Assembly (NCBI RefSeq): GCF_000247815.1
Contig: NC_021684.1
Coordinates: 8,060,650-8,124,649, forward strand
DNA length: 64,000 nucleotides
From: Ficedula albicollis
Taxonomy: Eukaryota > Chordata > Aves > Passeriformes > Muscicapidae
Direction: 5' to 3'
Within the stretch, counting starts at the first letter, position 1. Each line of letters opens with the position of its first letter. The notes below the pieces were generated by a model. It searched no databases. It had not been told where the DNA came from and saw only the letters and a program-made list of their open reading frames with translations. A program made the translations under genes and the position numbers. This document shows positions 13,381 to 25,652 of this stretch, piece by piece.

Positions 13381-13575
13381 ACTACAAGTCTCCAATAGGG
13401 ATTGCTTTGCTCAAAGTCCATTTCATTCCCAGCATACTCTTTAAATAAAGCAAGGTAAATACTCCATGAGAAAGGATTTGAGTAAGTCTCTTGGTTTATT
13501 TTGGTGTTTGCAACCTGGTACTTCCTTCAAACTTTCACAGACAATATTTAGAGATTATTAATATTAATTAAGAAT

Positions 13576-13580
13576 ATTGG
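13576..13580. repeat. 5-bp target-site duplication, left copy
   Basis: ATTGG directly precedes the TGTC start of the LTR and is repeated exactly at 14305-14309 after its GACA end. The second, partial LTR copy has the same ATTGG at 15057-15061. Confidence 0.75.
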
Positions 13581-13868
13581 TGTCTTGGGTTGCAATACAG
13601 GATGTGACCAGAAATGTGTATTCTATCACCATCTGCTGAAGCCGGGTGGGGCAGTGATTCCTTATCTCCGTGGCACGTATCATCTGCTAATGGGCCATTT
13701 TGAAAAACCAGGTGGGGCAATCATCTTTATCTTTTCCACAACCCATTCTCCCTCTAGAAAGATATCATCTGCTAATGGGCCATCAAGTCCCAGTGCATGA
13801 CTGATAAAATTACATCATCCCACTGGGAGATGCTCCAGCCAGGGGGAGGAGCCAAGCCTTTCCTACCC

Positions 13869-13878
13869 AGATAAAAAC
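13869..13878 (+). promoter_or_regulatory. TATA-like box of the LTR
   Basis: AGATAAAAAC lies roughly 290 bases into the LTR and about 280 bases before its polyadenylation-type signal, a normal U3 position. Function is inferred from position only. Confidence 0.4.
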
Positions 13879-14151
13879 TGAGATTTTGAACACCAAAGCA
13901 GCCTTTTCCACTGGATCCCAGAGGAAAACTGCACCTTTCCACATCATCCCTGGAGCTTCAGAGGAAATCTGCACCTTCTACAGGAGCACTGCTCCAGCTG
14001 AACCACATCTGCCACTGCAGGAGGATGCAGCCACCATTGAATGGGACTGCTGCCAACACCCTGACTGACTGACGGGTGTCAGCTTGGACTCTGACTCTGT
14101 CAGTGTTTGGGATTGTTCTTTGTAATACTGCATTTCTATTTTAATTTTCCT

Positions 14152-14157
14152 AGTAAA
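14152..14157 (+). terminator. Polyadenylation-type signal of the LTR
   Basis: AGTAAA, a common variant of AATAAA, lies in the T-rich 3' half of the LTR. The same hexamer occurs 752 bases downstream in the duplicated copy. Confidence 0.4.
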
Positions 14158-14374
14158 GAACTGTTATTCCTAATTCCCACATCTTTGCCTGCAAGCCCCT
14201 TAATTTCAAAATTATAATAATTCGGCGAGAGGGGGTTTACATTCTCCATTTCAAAGAGAGTCTTCTGCCTTCTTCAGCAGACTCCTGTCCTTCAAACCAG
14301 GACAATTGGACATAGGGGTAAGAAGAAAAAAGACTGTAAATATTTTCTAGGCAAAATATTTGCACTGCAAATCT

Positions 14375-15126
<752 letters not shown>

Positions 15127-16124
15127 GCGTCTGGATATAGCATCTGAATTAGGGGCTCTAGTCTGGGCAGGGATTGGTAACATGGGGGTCAGTAATTATC
15201 ACCCACAAGTGTGTGAAATATTGCCCACTGCCAGTAGCTTTTCAGCAGTCCCTGAGGTGGGTTGTACTTTCATAGAGCTAAGAGGGCATTTTTAAATAAA
15301 TGTTTTTGTAAAAAGTGCTGAAGTTAAATTGGAAATCTTTTGTTAACCAGAGGGGCTGTGGCTGTCATTTAAAACATCCATCAGGAATAACTAGCCAAGG
15401 TCTAGTTTTGATGGGTTTTAAGTTCTGATACAGGCAAGCTTCATTTCTAGATGAATTTGCATTTAATCCTCTTTAAACTTCCCCTGAATTTTGTTTATGT
15501 GCTGATTTGGGCTGGTGTAGGGTTAATTTTCTTCACAGAAGCTGCTATGGAGCTGTGTTTTGAACCATTTATTTGTATTTTTCAGGTAGTACCTTTGTAA
15601 TATGCTTTATTCTTTCACTGATGTGTGTCCCTCCACAGTAAAAACCACAAAGCAAACTAGATTTCTAAATGCATGTCCTCTGAAGCACTTGCCTAGGAAT
15701 TTTGCTGAGCTTAAATGTCTTCACTGTGTGTGAGAAAGTAAATATACATGTAACAAAGAGTTCTTCCTTCCCTGGGCAAGAGTATGTTCTATCAGGGAAA
15801 AACATTATTCTTGGCATGATAATTAAGAAGAAATAACACATTTGAATATTACCAGCCCACAAAACTCAGGGCTTAAAGCTGGCAAGGCAAATAACAGCAT
15901 TCTAGGATGACATTTCTTTTCCACTCTTGCAGCAGTTATATGAGGGTTGTGTCAGGAGCCTTTGGCTTTGGTTAGTTTCTGTAGTAACATTAATACAAGT
16001 AAAGACATAAAATTTTATTCTACCTGGTAATTCTGCAGGATTAATTTTCATCTTATTTTAACTGGATAGTAACAAGTGAAGTACATAAATACCAGAATAA
16101 TTTATTGTAATAATTTAGTAATAT
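15127..16124. other. Non-coding DNA, nothing recognised
   Basis: AT-rich unique sequence after the duplicated LTR flank. There is no supported gene or repeat family. Confidence 0.45.
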
Positions 16125-16147
16125 TGTGTGTGTGTGTGTGTGTGTGT
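16125..16147. repeat. TG dinucleotide microsatellite
   Basis: About eleven and a half TG units, followed by a short TA-rich tract (TATATATA). Confidence 0.9.
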
Positions 16148-17252
16148 ATCTATATATAAAATAACAATTGAATGACAGCATAATGTTTTCTATATCTTTT
16201 ATATGAGATTTCTTATAACAACCCCACATATTAGAGATTATATGTTCCTCTCCTTCTTTCTCATTTTGTGCCACTGCAAGGCTTGTCTAGGCTCCTCCCT
16301 CCTCCCAGGCAGAATGGCCCTGGCTGGAGATACCATTCTGAGCGCTGAAGTATCTGCCACTTCCAGGGGTAATTTGCACTTTTATTAAAGATCCATAAAA
16401 AAGTGAACATTTAAAATCCTGCAAGTTAAACATGGAGCCTGTGAAGTGCTGAAACCAAACGTTTTGGGTTTCTTCTCCTTTTTTTCTTTTTATTTCTGAC
16501 ATGTGGGTTTGTGCAATGACCTCTATATTGGAGCATGGGTAAATACAGAATCTTGCTTTGAAAAGCTCCATCCCCAGAGAGCACAGTCAGCACCAAGGCC
16601 CTTCTGCAGGGAACCTGTTGAGGGAATGGAGCCAGAAAGAGCCAACAATGTCCCAACCTCTGTACTTTTCTTCTTTTTCTGCACTACATTCCCATGTCCT
16701 CCTAATGCAATTGTGATCAAAATATGCCCCTGTCACAGAAAGGAAAACTATTGCAAGTCAAATTCATTAATTTCAGAGTGCTCCCTTTTCTCCCAGCAAT
16801 GGCTGGGAGCTGGGATGTCTCGGTGGGCACAGTGGGGAGGGGACACTGGCAAGGGCATTCCCCAGGTGCTCTGGAATGAGTATGTGGAAGGAGGGTGGCT
16901 GCCCACACCTGCCAGCAGCCTCAGGACAGGCTCAGTTCTACTTCACCTAGCAAGGTGAGGGCTCCTCCTGCTCTACACTGGCATCGTGTCTCCCACAACT
17001 CTTTATTGCAAGTCGTCCATAAAACAACAAAGACCAATATGAAACCCTTCTGATGAGGTAAAAATTGTATAAGCATTCTTGCCCACTCTATTAAATAACA
17101 GTATAATGTGTTGCTGAGGATGCCAGCAGTACTGGGAGCAGGGGGAGAGGAAGCACACATCACCACCCTGGGCAATCTTTCTTCTCTTCACCACAAGCAG
17201 GATGAGCTGGGCTCACAGCAGCCCGTGCAGGGCTCAGGACCTCCAAGACAAG

Positions 17253-17344
17253 GAAGCCTGGAGAGGGATGGTGTGTGATGGAAGCCTGGAGAGGGATGGT
17301 GTGTGATGGAAGCCTGGAGAGGGATGGTGTGTGATGGTAGCCTG
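17253..17344. repeat. 28-bp minisatellite, three units plus partial
   Basis: The unit starts GAAGCCTGGAGAGGGATGGT and ends GTGTGATG. It is repeated exactly at 17253, 17281 and 17309, followed by a degenerate partial unit (GTAGCCTG). G-rich strand asymmetry is typical of avian minisatellites. Confidence 0.9.
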
Positions 17345-17741
17345 AGGGAGCCCCTGCCTCTGCAGATTGTTCAAGGACTGCTATTTCCCCGTGTGCACCA
17401 GGCATGCACCAGGCTGGTGGGTTCCTTGGGGACCAAGAGCCTTTTGCAGGTCACAGTGTATTTTAGAAGGTTTGCTTTTGACATCATGTGGCCAGAGTCA
17501 TTTGGATCATGCACTAAAGAACATGTCAGGAAACCGCAAGGCATAATTTCTCTGTGTGGCAATAATCTGCAGGGAGCCTGGAGAGCTGTAATGGTACATT
17601 GCTGCTTGCTTTAAGTCTGCCTTTGCATTAGCTCCTCAATTTGCTTGCTTTGGCTTCCCTGACTCTTAAATACATACACACAGGATCACTTTGACATAGT
17701 AAAAATTCAGTTTCTGGAATTGGCTCCTTAGTCTCCAAACC
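17345..17741. other. Non-coding DNA, nothing recognised
   Basis: Mixed-composition sequence without a supported gene. The open frame at 17303-17614 overlaps the minisatellite and has no recognisable domain. Confidence 0.4.
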
Positions 17742-17784
17742 ATGGAGCTCCTCGTGCCAGTCCCGCTCCCACGAGCTGCATGGG
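17742..17784 (+). CDS. Weak candidate first coding exon (ATG to GTAAGT)
   Basis: An ATG in favourable context (AACCATGG) opens 14 codons, MELLVPVPLPRAAW, and one further base. It runs directly into a consensus donor G|GTAAGT at 17785. The peptide is hydrophobic and could begin a signal sequence, but it is too short to judge. No promoter element or downstream partner was found, so chance is likely. Confidence 0.12.
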
Positions 17785-20470
17785 GTAAGTCTCCATCTCA
17801 CCTTCCTTTCCTAATTTGCTGTGACAGTGACTAATTCCAAGGGCATTGGTAATGGGCTAGGGATTTTCATCTGAATAAAATTTACTATAAAATTTACAGG
17901 AACTATATTTAACTGATATCAAATGAAAAATAGTTTTTAAAAGATCTCTCTCCACCACTCTTGGCTTTTCTGTGCCAAACTCCAGCAAGCAGGGGGAAGC
18001 CAGCTTTTAAACCCTTTTTACAGTTTTTGCTTTTACAATCCTTTTCTACTAATGCAGAAGCTTTGGCTTTCCCACTAGGCCTGGAGTAATCCACTCCCCA
18101 TATCCCTAGTTCTCTCTTTTGATCCCTTAGGGTTAAAGAGACTGGACAAAACAGGTAGATGGAACATCCAAAATCTCTCTTTGGAAGAGGGGTTTGTTTT
18201 GTCCTCCTCTCCACACAAGATGATGCTTGCAAGGCTGCAGAAGCACCATTTCTTCTCCCATTCATAACAGTTTTAGATAATGGGGGCCCCTCAGTTCCAG
18301 TAGAAGTAAAATGTATTTACCTGGGAAATAAGGTCCTCATAAACTTATGGTACTGGAGGAGACAGTGAGTAGTTGTTGCTAGATCTAGTTTTTGTTAATA
18401 TTTGATGATGCTTACATTTTAAAAACTGTACTTTATGTTCCTTGTTTTGATCTAGTAAAAAACAAACAAAATTGTATTTTATAAAAACAGCCTGTTATTT
18501 GAAATACAGTTTTCTTGAATGACTACCATCAAAAGTAAATGAACTTAAAAAAATTAATTCTGTACTTTTCTATACTAAAACCATTCAATCTCAGATTTAT
18601 GATCTCTGTGACTTTAAAATTAGATTGAAGAGAAGCAGGCAAAAATATTAACCAAATATTAACAGCAGCAAGAAAAGAAACCAAGTGTCTGGCAGAGAGC
18701 ACAACAGATAAACACCTCCCTACCTAACCTGCTCTTTCAGCTCCACTCATGAAATGGGAACTGGACTGAGAGCTGAGTGACCTGCAGATATAGAAAGACA
18801 TAGCATGGAAAAAAAAAATAAATAATCAGAGCAGCGATGTAGCTACGTATAGCTGAAAATATTTGGCTTGGCTGGAGTGGCAGCTTAAAGCTTAAGCAGT
18901 TCTTGATTTTTGCTCAGGTTGGTTTCCGCATCATTAACAAGGACTGTACTCCAGTTAGCTCAGTCACACAGAAGCTGCTCCCAGGATCTCCATATCTTGA
19001 GCTATGCTGAAGGTACAAGTCAGAATAAATACACCATGTTTATAATTTGTACTTGAGGGGAAGAACGCTGCATTGTCAAATCTCAATTAGCCGTGGTCGC
19101 TTATTTGGTCTGAGGATTATCTTTGCCACGGACCCTGAGATTTGGGATCTGCCTGGATTTGGCAGATTTCTTAACTGAGATAAAGTGTTGTGCAAACAGG
19201 GCTCCCCTCCCTGGGGGCCAGCCTGGCTCTGGGAGCAGCTCATCCTGCCGGTCCCGCTCCTGGCAGGATCCCACTCCTCACCCCACAGCTCCCCTGAGCC
19301 TCCTGCCCCCACCAAGCCTGGGAGCTCACCAACCCTAATTTTGTCTTCCTCCAGGAGAGCTTTGCAATTCTAAGCAATTTTGGATCAGATTTTTCATAAT
19401 TCTACTCCTTAGAGATTTTCTCCCCATCCTTTACGGAAACGTGATTGAGGATGAAATAATGATTGGCCATTATTGCTTTATTATTGGGGAAAGGAGCAAT
19501 ACATCTCATGAGTGATAAATTACCCTCCCTGTCGTGGGCTGTCAGGGTTAGAGGATGCCCAGGGAGCTGCAGAGCACCCTGGCAGGCATCATCCCAGATC
19601 TGTGTATGGCACAACGTGTTGTTACTCACACAACAGGGTCTCTGCATAATACAGAGGTTTGCAACTAAATGTAAAAGAGGTGCAAGAACACACATTAGAA
19701 ATCCATCACCTTAGCATATGAGATAGCAAAGGTTTTCCCTTGAAAACAAGGACCTGAATCAGAAGTTCAAAATGCCTTCTGTAAGATACTGTCAAAATGT
19801 GAATGTTTTTCTTCAGATAATGCAGATGCTTTAAGACTGGTTAGAAACAAAGCAAAAGCAAATAAAACTCCCAAATGAAAAACAAGCAAACAACATTTTT
19901 ACAAGCCCTTGCTTGAATTCTCTGGACAGGTATAATAATAAGTGCTGTTTCTGTGGCGAGAACGGGTTAAGCAAGTTCAGCTCTGATGGCTTTATTTCCA
20001 GCTCCAATAAAATATTCCAGTGTGTCTTGCAAAATATCCTATAAATGTGAATACAGAAAAACTGAACATTCTTTTACACAGGCAGGTCTTTTCCTCAAGC
20101 ATAAATATTCTTAGTCTGGTTTTTGGAGATAAAGACTATATCATTACCAGACCAATGGCTGGAATTTCTCTTTGAAAAGGAATCCTTGTAAATGCTATGT
20201 GTCTGAAGCCAAATGTGCATAACTTCCAGTGAAAATTTCACTGAATATTCCATACAAAGGGCAGATCACACTAACTAGGACTTTTCAAAGTTAATATTAT
20301 ACAATATTGAAAAAAGAAGTTTAAAAGCTACTTTCTGATTTTGAGTATTCAAAAATACAGGATTTTTCACATTATTTAAATGTGAATCTGAATCCCATTG
20401 AATTAAACAGACATTAGGATCATAAATATAAATATTTATTTTAATTCTGTATTTTAAATTTCAATCTGAA
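17785..20470. other. Non-coding DNA, nothing recognised
   Basis: No supported gene, transposon or RNA. Short frames at 17909-18265 (minus) and 19402-19714 (both strands) lack recognisable content. Confidence 0.45.
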
Positions 20471-21578
20471 CATTTTAACAATTTTTAAAATTTCTTGACC
20501 TTTTTTTTTAATTTAAAAGGAGAAAAGTGACTATGAAAGCAGTCATGTGCATGAAAACAAATCAACTAGCTAAAATTTCATTAAAAGACAGCACTATATC
20601 ATAGTACTATAATGTAAAATATTCAATAATGTCTTATAGTTGCTTTAGAAGATTGTTTTCAACCAGCACTGGGCTTTAAACTCCACAGGAAAATAAGTGA
20701 CAATTCCTCAGATTTGAATTTTTTTAAGTTGCTTGTTTGAAGATGTTTGGCTTGAGTTAAAGAGCTTTAAGATATTCTCTTCCTTTACTTATGACAAGTA
20801 ACATAAAAAAATAAAAGATTTCCCCATATAACAGTAGCCGCTGGTGTCCTGTGTCAGGGTATTAACCTTTTTAACCCTGTCAGTTGGCTGGGGCCAGGAA
20901 ATATGGACTAGTCTTTTACTACTCTTCTGTGTGTCACAACTTTATTATGCATCACATTTTTGCTCTTCTGAAGTGTCTATAGCACTAAAAAAAATAGTCT
21001 TGTACAGAGAATGCAGTGTTCCAAGGCTGAAAAGGTATGCAAGACTGAATATCATATATTTTATCAAAGCAATGTCCCTCTTCATCCAGTGCACATTATT
21101 GTTGCTCTGTAAAACCTTAACATCAAAGGAAGACTCAGGGTTCTGTTTCATATTTTGTAAAGGTGATCTCTGAGCATTTCTAGTTGAATTATCCAATAGT
21201 TTGCTGTATATCATTTTGCTGATGACATGAAAACTGTCTCATACCCTTACTGGTGTCTGTACAGGGCTGGCTTGTCTTTCAAGTTACTATAATGCCATAT
21301 AGAGCTGATTAGCAATAAATATTTCAACTGCTTATAAAGAAATGTTAGTTCCTACAGGCACTATTATTGTCCAGTGCTTATACAAACTATAATGTCTTCA
21401 GGGAGCTTGTACACATCCTCCATTAAGAATAATACTGAAAATTATACAACCACTTAAAAATCTTGTCAAGGCAAGATGGCATCATATTGCGAGGAGAATC
21501 AAAGATACTTTAATTCACAGACATCCATAAACATTGCTTTATCTCTTAATTGTAAATCTTCAGAGATTTACACATTAT
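20471..21578. repeat. 1108-bp tandem duplication, first copy
   Basis: The unit starts CATTTTAACAATTTTTAAAA and ends GATTTACACATTAT, and is followed immediately by a second copy. I found one difference, G at 21270 versus C at 22378. The unit is AT-rich and non-coding. The 109-codon frame inside (20844-21173) appears identically in both copies and is not recognised. No target-site duplication or transposon ends flank the unit. Confidence 0.92.
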
Positions 21579-22686
21579 CATTTTAACAATTTTTAAAATT
21601 TCTTGACCTTTTTTTTTAATTTAAAAGGAGAAAAGTGACTATGAAAGCAGTCATGTGCATGAAAACAAATCAACTAGCTAAAATTTCATTAAAAGACAGC
21701 ACTATATCATAGTACTATAATGTAAAATATTCAATAATGTCTTATAGTTGCTTTAGAAGATTGTTTTCAACCAGCACTGGGCTTTAAACTCCACAGGAAA
21801 ATAAGTGACAATTCCTCAGATTTGAATTTTTTTAAGTTGCTTGTTTGAAGATGTTTGGCTTGAGTTAAAGAGCTTTAAGATATTCTCTTCCTTTACTTAT
21901 GACAAGTAACATAAAAAAATAAAAGATTTCCCCATATAACAGTAGCCGCTGGTGTCCTGTGTCAGGGTATTAACCTTTTTAACCCTGTCAGTTGGCTGGG
22001 GCCAGGAAATATGGACTAGTCTTTTACTACTCTTCTGTGTGTCACAACTTTATTATGCATCACATTTTTGCTCTTCTGAAGTGTCTATAGCACTAAAAAA
22101 AATAGTCTTGTACAGAGAATGCAGTGTTCCAAGGCTGAAAAGGTATGCAAGACTGAATATCATATATTTTATCAAAGCAATGTCCCTCTTCATCCAGTGC
22201 ACATTATTGTTGCTCTGTAAAACCTTAACATCAAAGGAAGACTCAGGGTTCTGTTTCATATTTTGTAAAGGTGATCTCTGAGCATTTCTAGTTGAATTAT
22301 CCAATAGTTTGCTGTATATCATTTTGCTGATGACATGAAAACTGTCTCATACCCTTACTGGTGTCTGTACAGGGCTGCCTTGTCTTTCAAGTTACTATAA
22401 TGCCATATAGAGCTGATTAGCAATAAATATTTCAACTGCTTATAAAGAAATGTTAGTTCCTACAGGCACTATTATTGTCCAGTGCTTATACAAACTATAA
22501 TGTCTTCAGGGAGCTTGTACACATCCTCCATTAAGAATAATACTGAAAATTATACAACCACTTAAAAATCTTGTCAAGGCAAGATGGCATCATATTGCGA
22601 GGAGAATCAAAGATACTTTAATTCACAGACATCCATAAACATTGCTTTATCTCTTAATTGTAAATCTTCAGAGATTTACACATTAT
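21579..22686. repeat. 1108-bp tandem duplication, second copy
   Basis: Exact head-to-tail repeat of the preceding unit with a 1108-base offset and a single substitution. The junction shows no obvious microhomology beyond a few bases. Either it is a very recent tandem duplication or an assembly duplication of one locus. Confidence 0.92.
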
Positions 22687-23162
22687 TTTCAGCAATCCAG
22701 ATGGTGGAAGAAGAATGTTATCTTCCACTAAATATCATTTTGTTAAATACATAAGAGCTTTGGTCATTAATGGCAATCTGCATCCAATTCTCTCATTGCT
22801 GGGGTTACAGCTGATGTAATAATGTGGCTTCCTGCTCCTTCCTCACATGTCCAGTGTTTTTTTCCAGATTGTCACCCATAATTTACTGTTCACTTTTATG
22901 CAAAAGGTTCAGCTGCAAGCACTATTCCTTCTGACAGCCATGGCAGCAACTGGTTGCAGTGATTGGAAAGAATGTCCTCTAAGCACAGCAGCATCTGCCT
23001 GCAGGGCACAGCACTGCAGGGGAAGGGTGTCCCCAGCACCACCCTGGGCTAGGGAGAGCTGCTCTCCAGCCTGTGCCTCTGCCTGCACTTCCACTGCATC
23101 CCTGCCCCTGCTCGCACCTCTGTCAGTGCTCTCCTCCCTTGGAGCTGGGAATGTGCAAGGCT
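22687..23162. other. Non-coding DNA, nothing recognised
   Basis: Unique sequence between the tandem duplication and the CATC microsatellite. A GC-richer part lies at 22980-23160, with no supported gene. Confidence 0.4.
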
Positions 23163-23662
23163 CCATCCATCCATCCATCCATCCATCCATCCATCCATCA
23201 TCAATCCATCATCCATCCATCCATCCATCCATCCATCCATCCATCCATCCATCCATCCATCCATCCATCCATCCATCCATCCATCCATCCATCCATCCAT
23301 CCATCCATCCATCCATCCATCCATCCATCCATCCATCCATCCATCCATCCATCCATCCATCCATCCATCCATCCATCCATCCATCCATCCATCCATCCAT
23401 CCATCCATCCATCCATCCATCCATCCATCCATCCATCCATCCATCCATCCATCCATCCATCCATCCATCCATCCATCCATCCATCCATCCATCCATCCAT
23501 CCATCCATCCATCCATCCATCCATCCATCCATCCATCCATCCATCCATCCATCCATCCATCCATCCATCCATCCATCCATCCATCCATCCATCCATCCAT
23601 CCATCCATCCATCCATCCATCCATCCATCCATCCATCCATCCATCCATCCATCCATCCATCC
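23163..23662. repeat. Long CATC tetranucleotide microsatellite
   Basis: About 500 bp of CATC/ATCC repeat. It is interrupted only near the left end (around 23198-23213, containing CATCATCAATCCATCATC). The remaining ~450 bp is pure, over 110 perfect units. All long frames across it (His-Pro-Ser-Ile or Met-Asp-Gly-Trp repeats) are translations of the repeat, not proteins. Confidence 0.97.
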
Positions 23663-25610
23663 CTGATGCAGTTTGTGCTCTTTGGTGGAACAACCTGACC
23701 GACCCAGGGCACCAGGTGAGCTTCCACTTCCCAGGCCAGATTATTTTTCACCATGTCTGTGTGTGTTTTTGCCTCAGCAGCCTCCTTTGACTTCATTCCA
23801 GTGTCACACAGATAACCTGAGGGAACTGGGACATTTATTCCCTATAAGTGTGTCATCCTCCACATCAGGGTATTGCTGATGGGAAACTTAAGTACCATCC
23901 AGGGGGCATTCAAATGTGATTTCACCACAATTAAATGGAATTTTGTTTCCAAAATCACTCAGTTTCTCCTTAGCGACTTTGGTCCTTTAGAAAAGTAGCA
24001 AAGACTGTGGCAAGACTCCCTGCAAGGCAGTTTTGTGTGCTACAGTGGGATTTCCATTCCAATCTCTCTGTGTACCTCTGGCAGCCTTTGGTTGACAGCT
24101 TTTTGGGCAATGGAAGCTTTGGGGATTAATTCAATCAGGAGAGCAGTAAAAACTAAAGTGAAGAGAGCTTTTTCTCTTTGGTGAAATGATGCAGCACTGC
24201 AATGATCTGGAAGTAGGGGGACTGAATGGCCTTTTACTTGCCTAATGTAAAAGTGAAGTAGACAAAATAAAGGAGAATATACTTTCATGAATTATTCTAC
24301 CTCAGACTTTTCATCTGAAACCATTTTGAGTTGCTCACTATTCACATTTTCCATTTCTTAAGCTAATCAGTATTCACAGTTTCCAGGTTTTTTTAATGCT
24401 TAGTATTCAAAAGGCCAGATTCGTAACAAACGCTAACTCGTTCTGATCACAGCATTTTTCATATTTTACACAAAATGAAAATTCTGGGGGCAAAAAGACT
24501 TTTTTCCCCAGCATCTTTATTGTACTCTTATAAAAGGTGTTCTCAGTCTTCAACTGAAAATTTAACAATGCTTTTGCTGTTATGAGCCAGTTTGGTTGCT
24601 CACTAGTTTGTATTATGTCAGTAATAGCAAACTGATCATATAGTAAATACGGTCTGTTCATTTTTAATTAAGGAGAAGGACTCAGCTGATTAAAGCAATT
24701 TTCTTTCCCTTCATTCAGAGTGGGTGTATCTTAACCACACCTGACAGCACTTTACATCACCAGAAGAAACTCCACAGTGCTGGGTGTGTCTGCATGGTCC
24801 AGAGCAGAGCAGCATTGGGAGGTTCAGGGAGGTCAGAACTCAGCTGAGTTTGGCTGGAGAAGTCGCTGAGTCACAACTGCTCTGAAGTCTTTGGACTTCC
24901 TTTAAGTCCAAAGTCTTCTCCACTTCATTATCTTTTGTGGATGCCTTAAAATTCGTGCAAAGGCTTCTGAGGAGCCTTGTGGAATTCAGGTTCATTCTTT
25001 CTTTGCACTGCTGATGTTTGTGCAGTGCATTTCCTTCCATGCCAAGGAGGCCGAGTGATCACAGAGCTGCTTTGTGTCCTGCCAGCCTTCAGTAGTTTTG
25101 TACACCAGGGACTTCTACTGACCTGCCAGAAACCAAAAATCACGAAAAGGGCAGAGAGAGAGGGAGAGGGAGAGAAGAACCAGGTATATCTGGGCTAAAT
25201 AGATTGCAAATAGAGATATGATTTAACTGATATTTCTGATCTCAGGAGTGCTCCTAATCCATTGATTTGGTGGGGAGGAAAATTTGTTAGGCTTTTTTTT
25301 TTTTTCTGTATCACAGAGCTAGTTTACTTGGGATATATACTTTAAACCTTTGTGTTACTTTTTGGTACAAGAGTTTTTAGGTCTTCTTGAACTCCATGCA
25401 TGCTGTATAAATAAATACTGCCCTATTTTACTATGATAATCAATTTTACCCATGCTAAACATGGAATTTCCCTGATCAGCATTTGCAGTTAAAACATTTT
25501 TATTAATTTTAAGATTTTGCTTTCATTTTTTACCCAAGTAAGTTTTATGGTGAGAGCAATTAAAATTGGAACACATTTGGTTCCAGCAGCCCCTTGGATG
25601 CATTACAGTC
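23663..25610. other. Non-coding DNA, nothing recognised
   Basis: No supported gene or repeat family. A short purine-rich stretch lies near 25145-25180. Confidence 0.45.
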
Positions 25611-25652
25611 CTTTCCCTTTCCCTTTCCCTTTCCCTTTCCCTTTCCCTTTCC
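25611..25652. repeat. CTTTCC hexanucleotide microsatellite
   Basis: Seven nearly perfect CTTTCC units, a homopyrimidine tract on this strand. Confidence 0.9.

Larger units (their letters stand above)
13581..14304 (+). mobile_element. Solo LTR of an endogenous retrovirus, ERVL-like
   Basis: A 724-bp element begins TGTCTTGGG and ends CCAGGACA, giving perfect TGTC/GACA inverted ends. It is flanked by the 5-bp direct repeat ATTGG. A 5-bp duplication is the usual length for ERVL-class integration. Inside are a repeated motif CATCTGCTAATGGGCCAT (13680s and 13770s), a TATA-like ATAAAAAC at 13871, and an AGTAAA signal at 14152. The 3' portion is T-rich, then ends GAGGGGGTTTACATT and onward to the terminus. 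I associate this sequence with passerine ERVL-type LTRs from memory. No gag, pol or env is adjacent, so it is a solo LTR. The 60-codon frame within it is not a gene. Confidence 0.8.

Noticed and set aside
13886..14068. 60-codon frame repeated in both LTR copies
   Set aside because: It lies wholly in the LTR, has no viral or host domain, and recurs only because the locus is duplicated.
20844..22281. Pair of identical 109-codon frames as a duplicated gene
   Set aside because: Identity is explained by the 1108-bp tandem duplication. The frame shows no domain or promoter, and the DNA is AT-rich non-coding.
23163..23662. CRISPR-like or other spaced repeat array
   Set aside because: Pure tetranucleotide repeat with no spacers. 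The sequence is also vertebrate, not prokaryotic.
22847..23796. Long frames with His-Pro-Ser-Ile or Met-Asp-Gly-Trp repeats
   Set aside because: The CATC microsatellite has a period of 4, so all frames give a four-residue repeat. There is no gene evidence.
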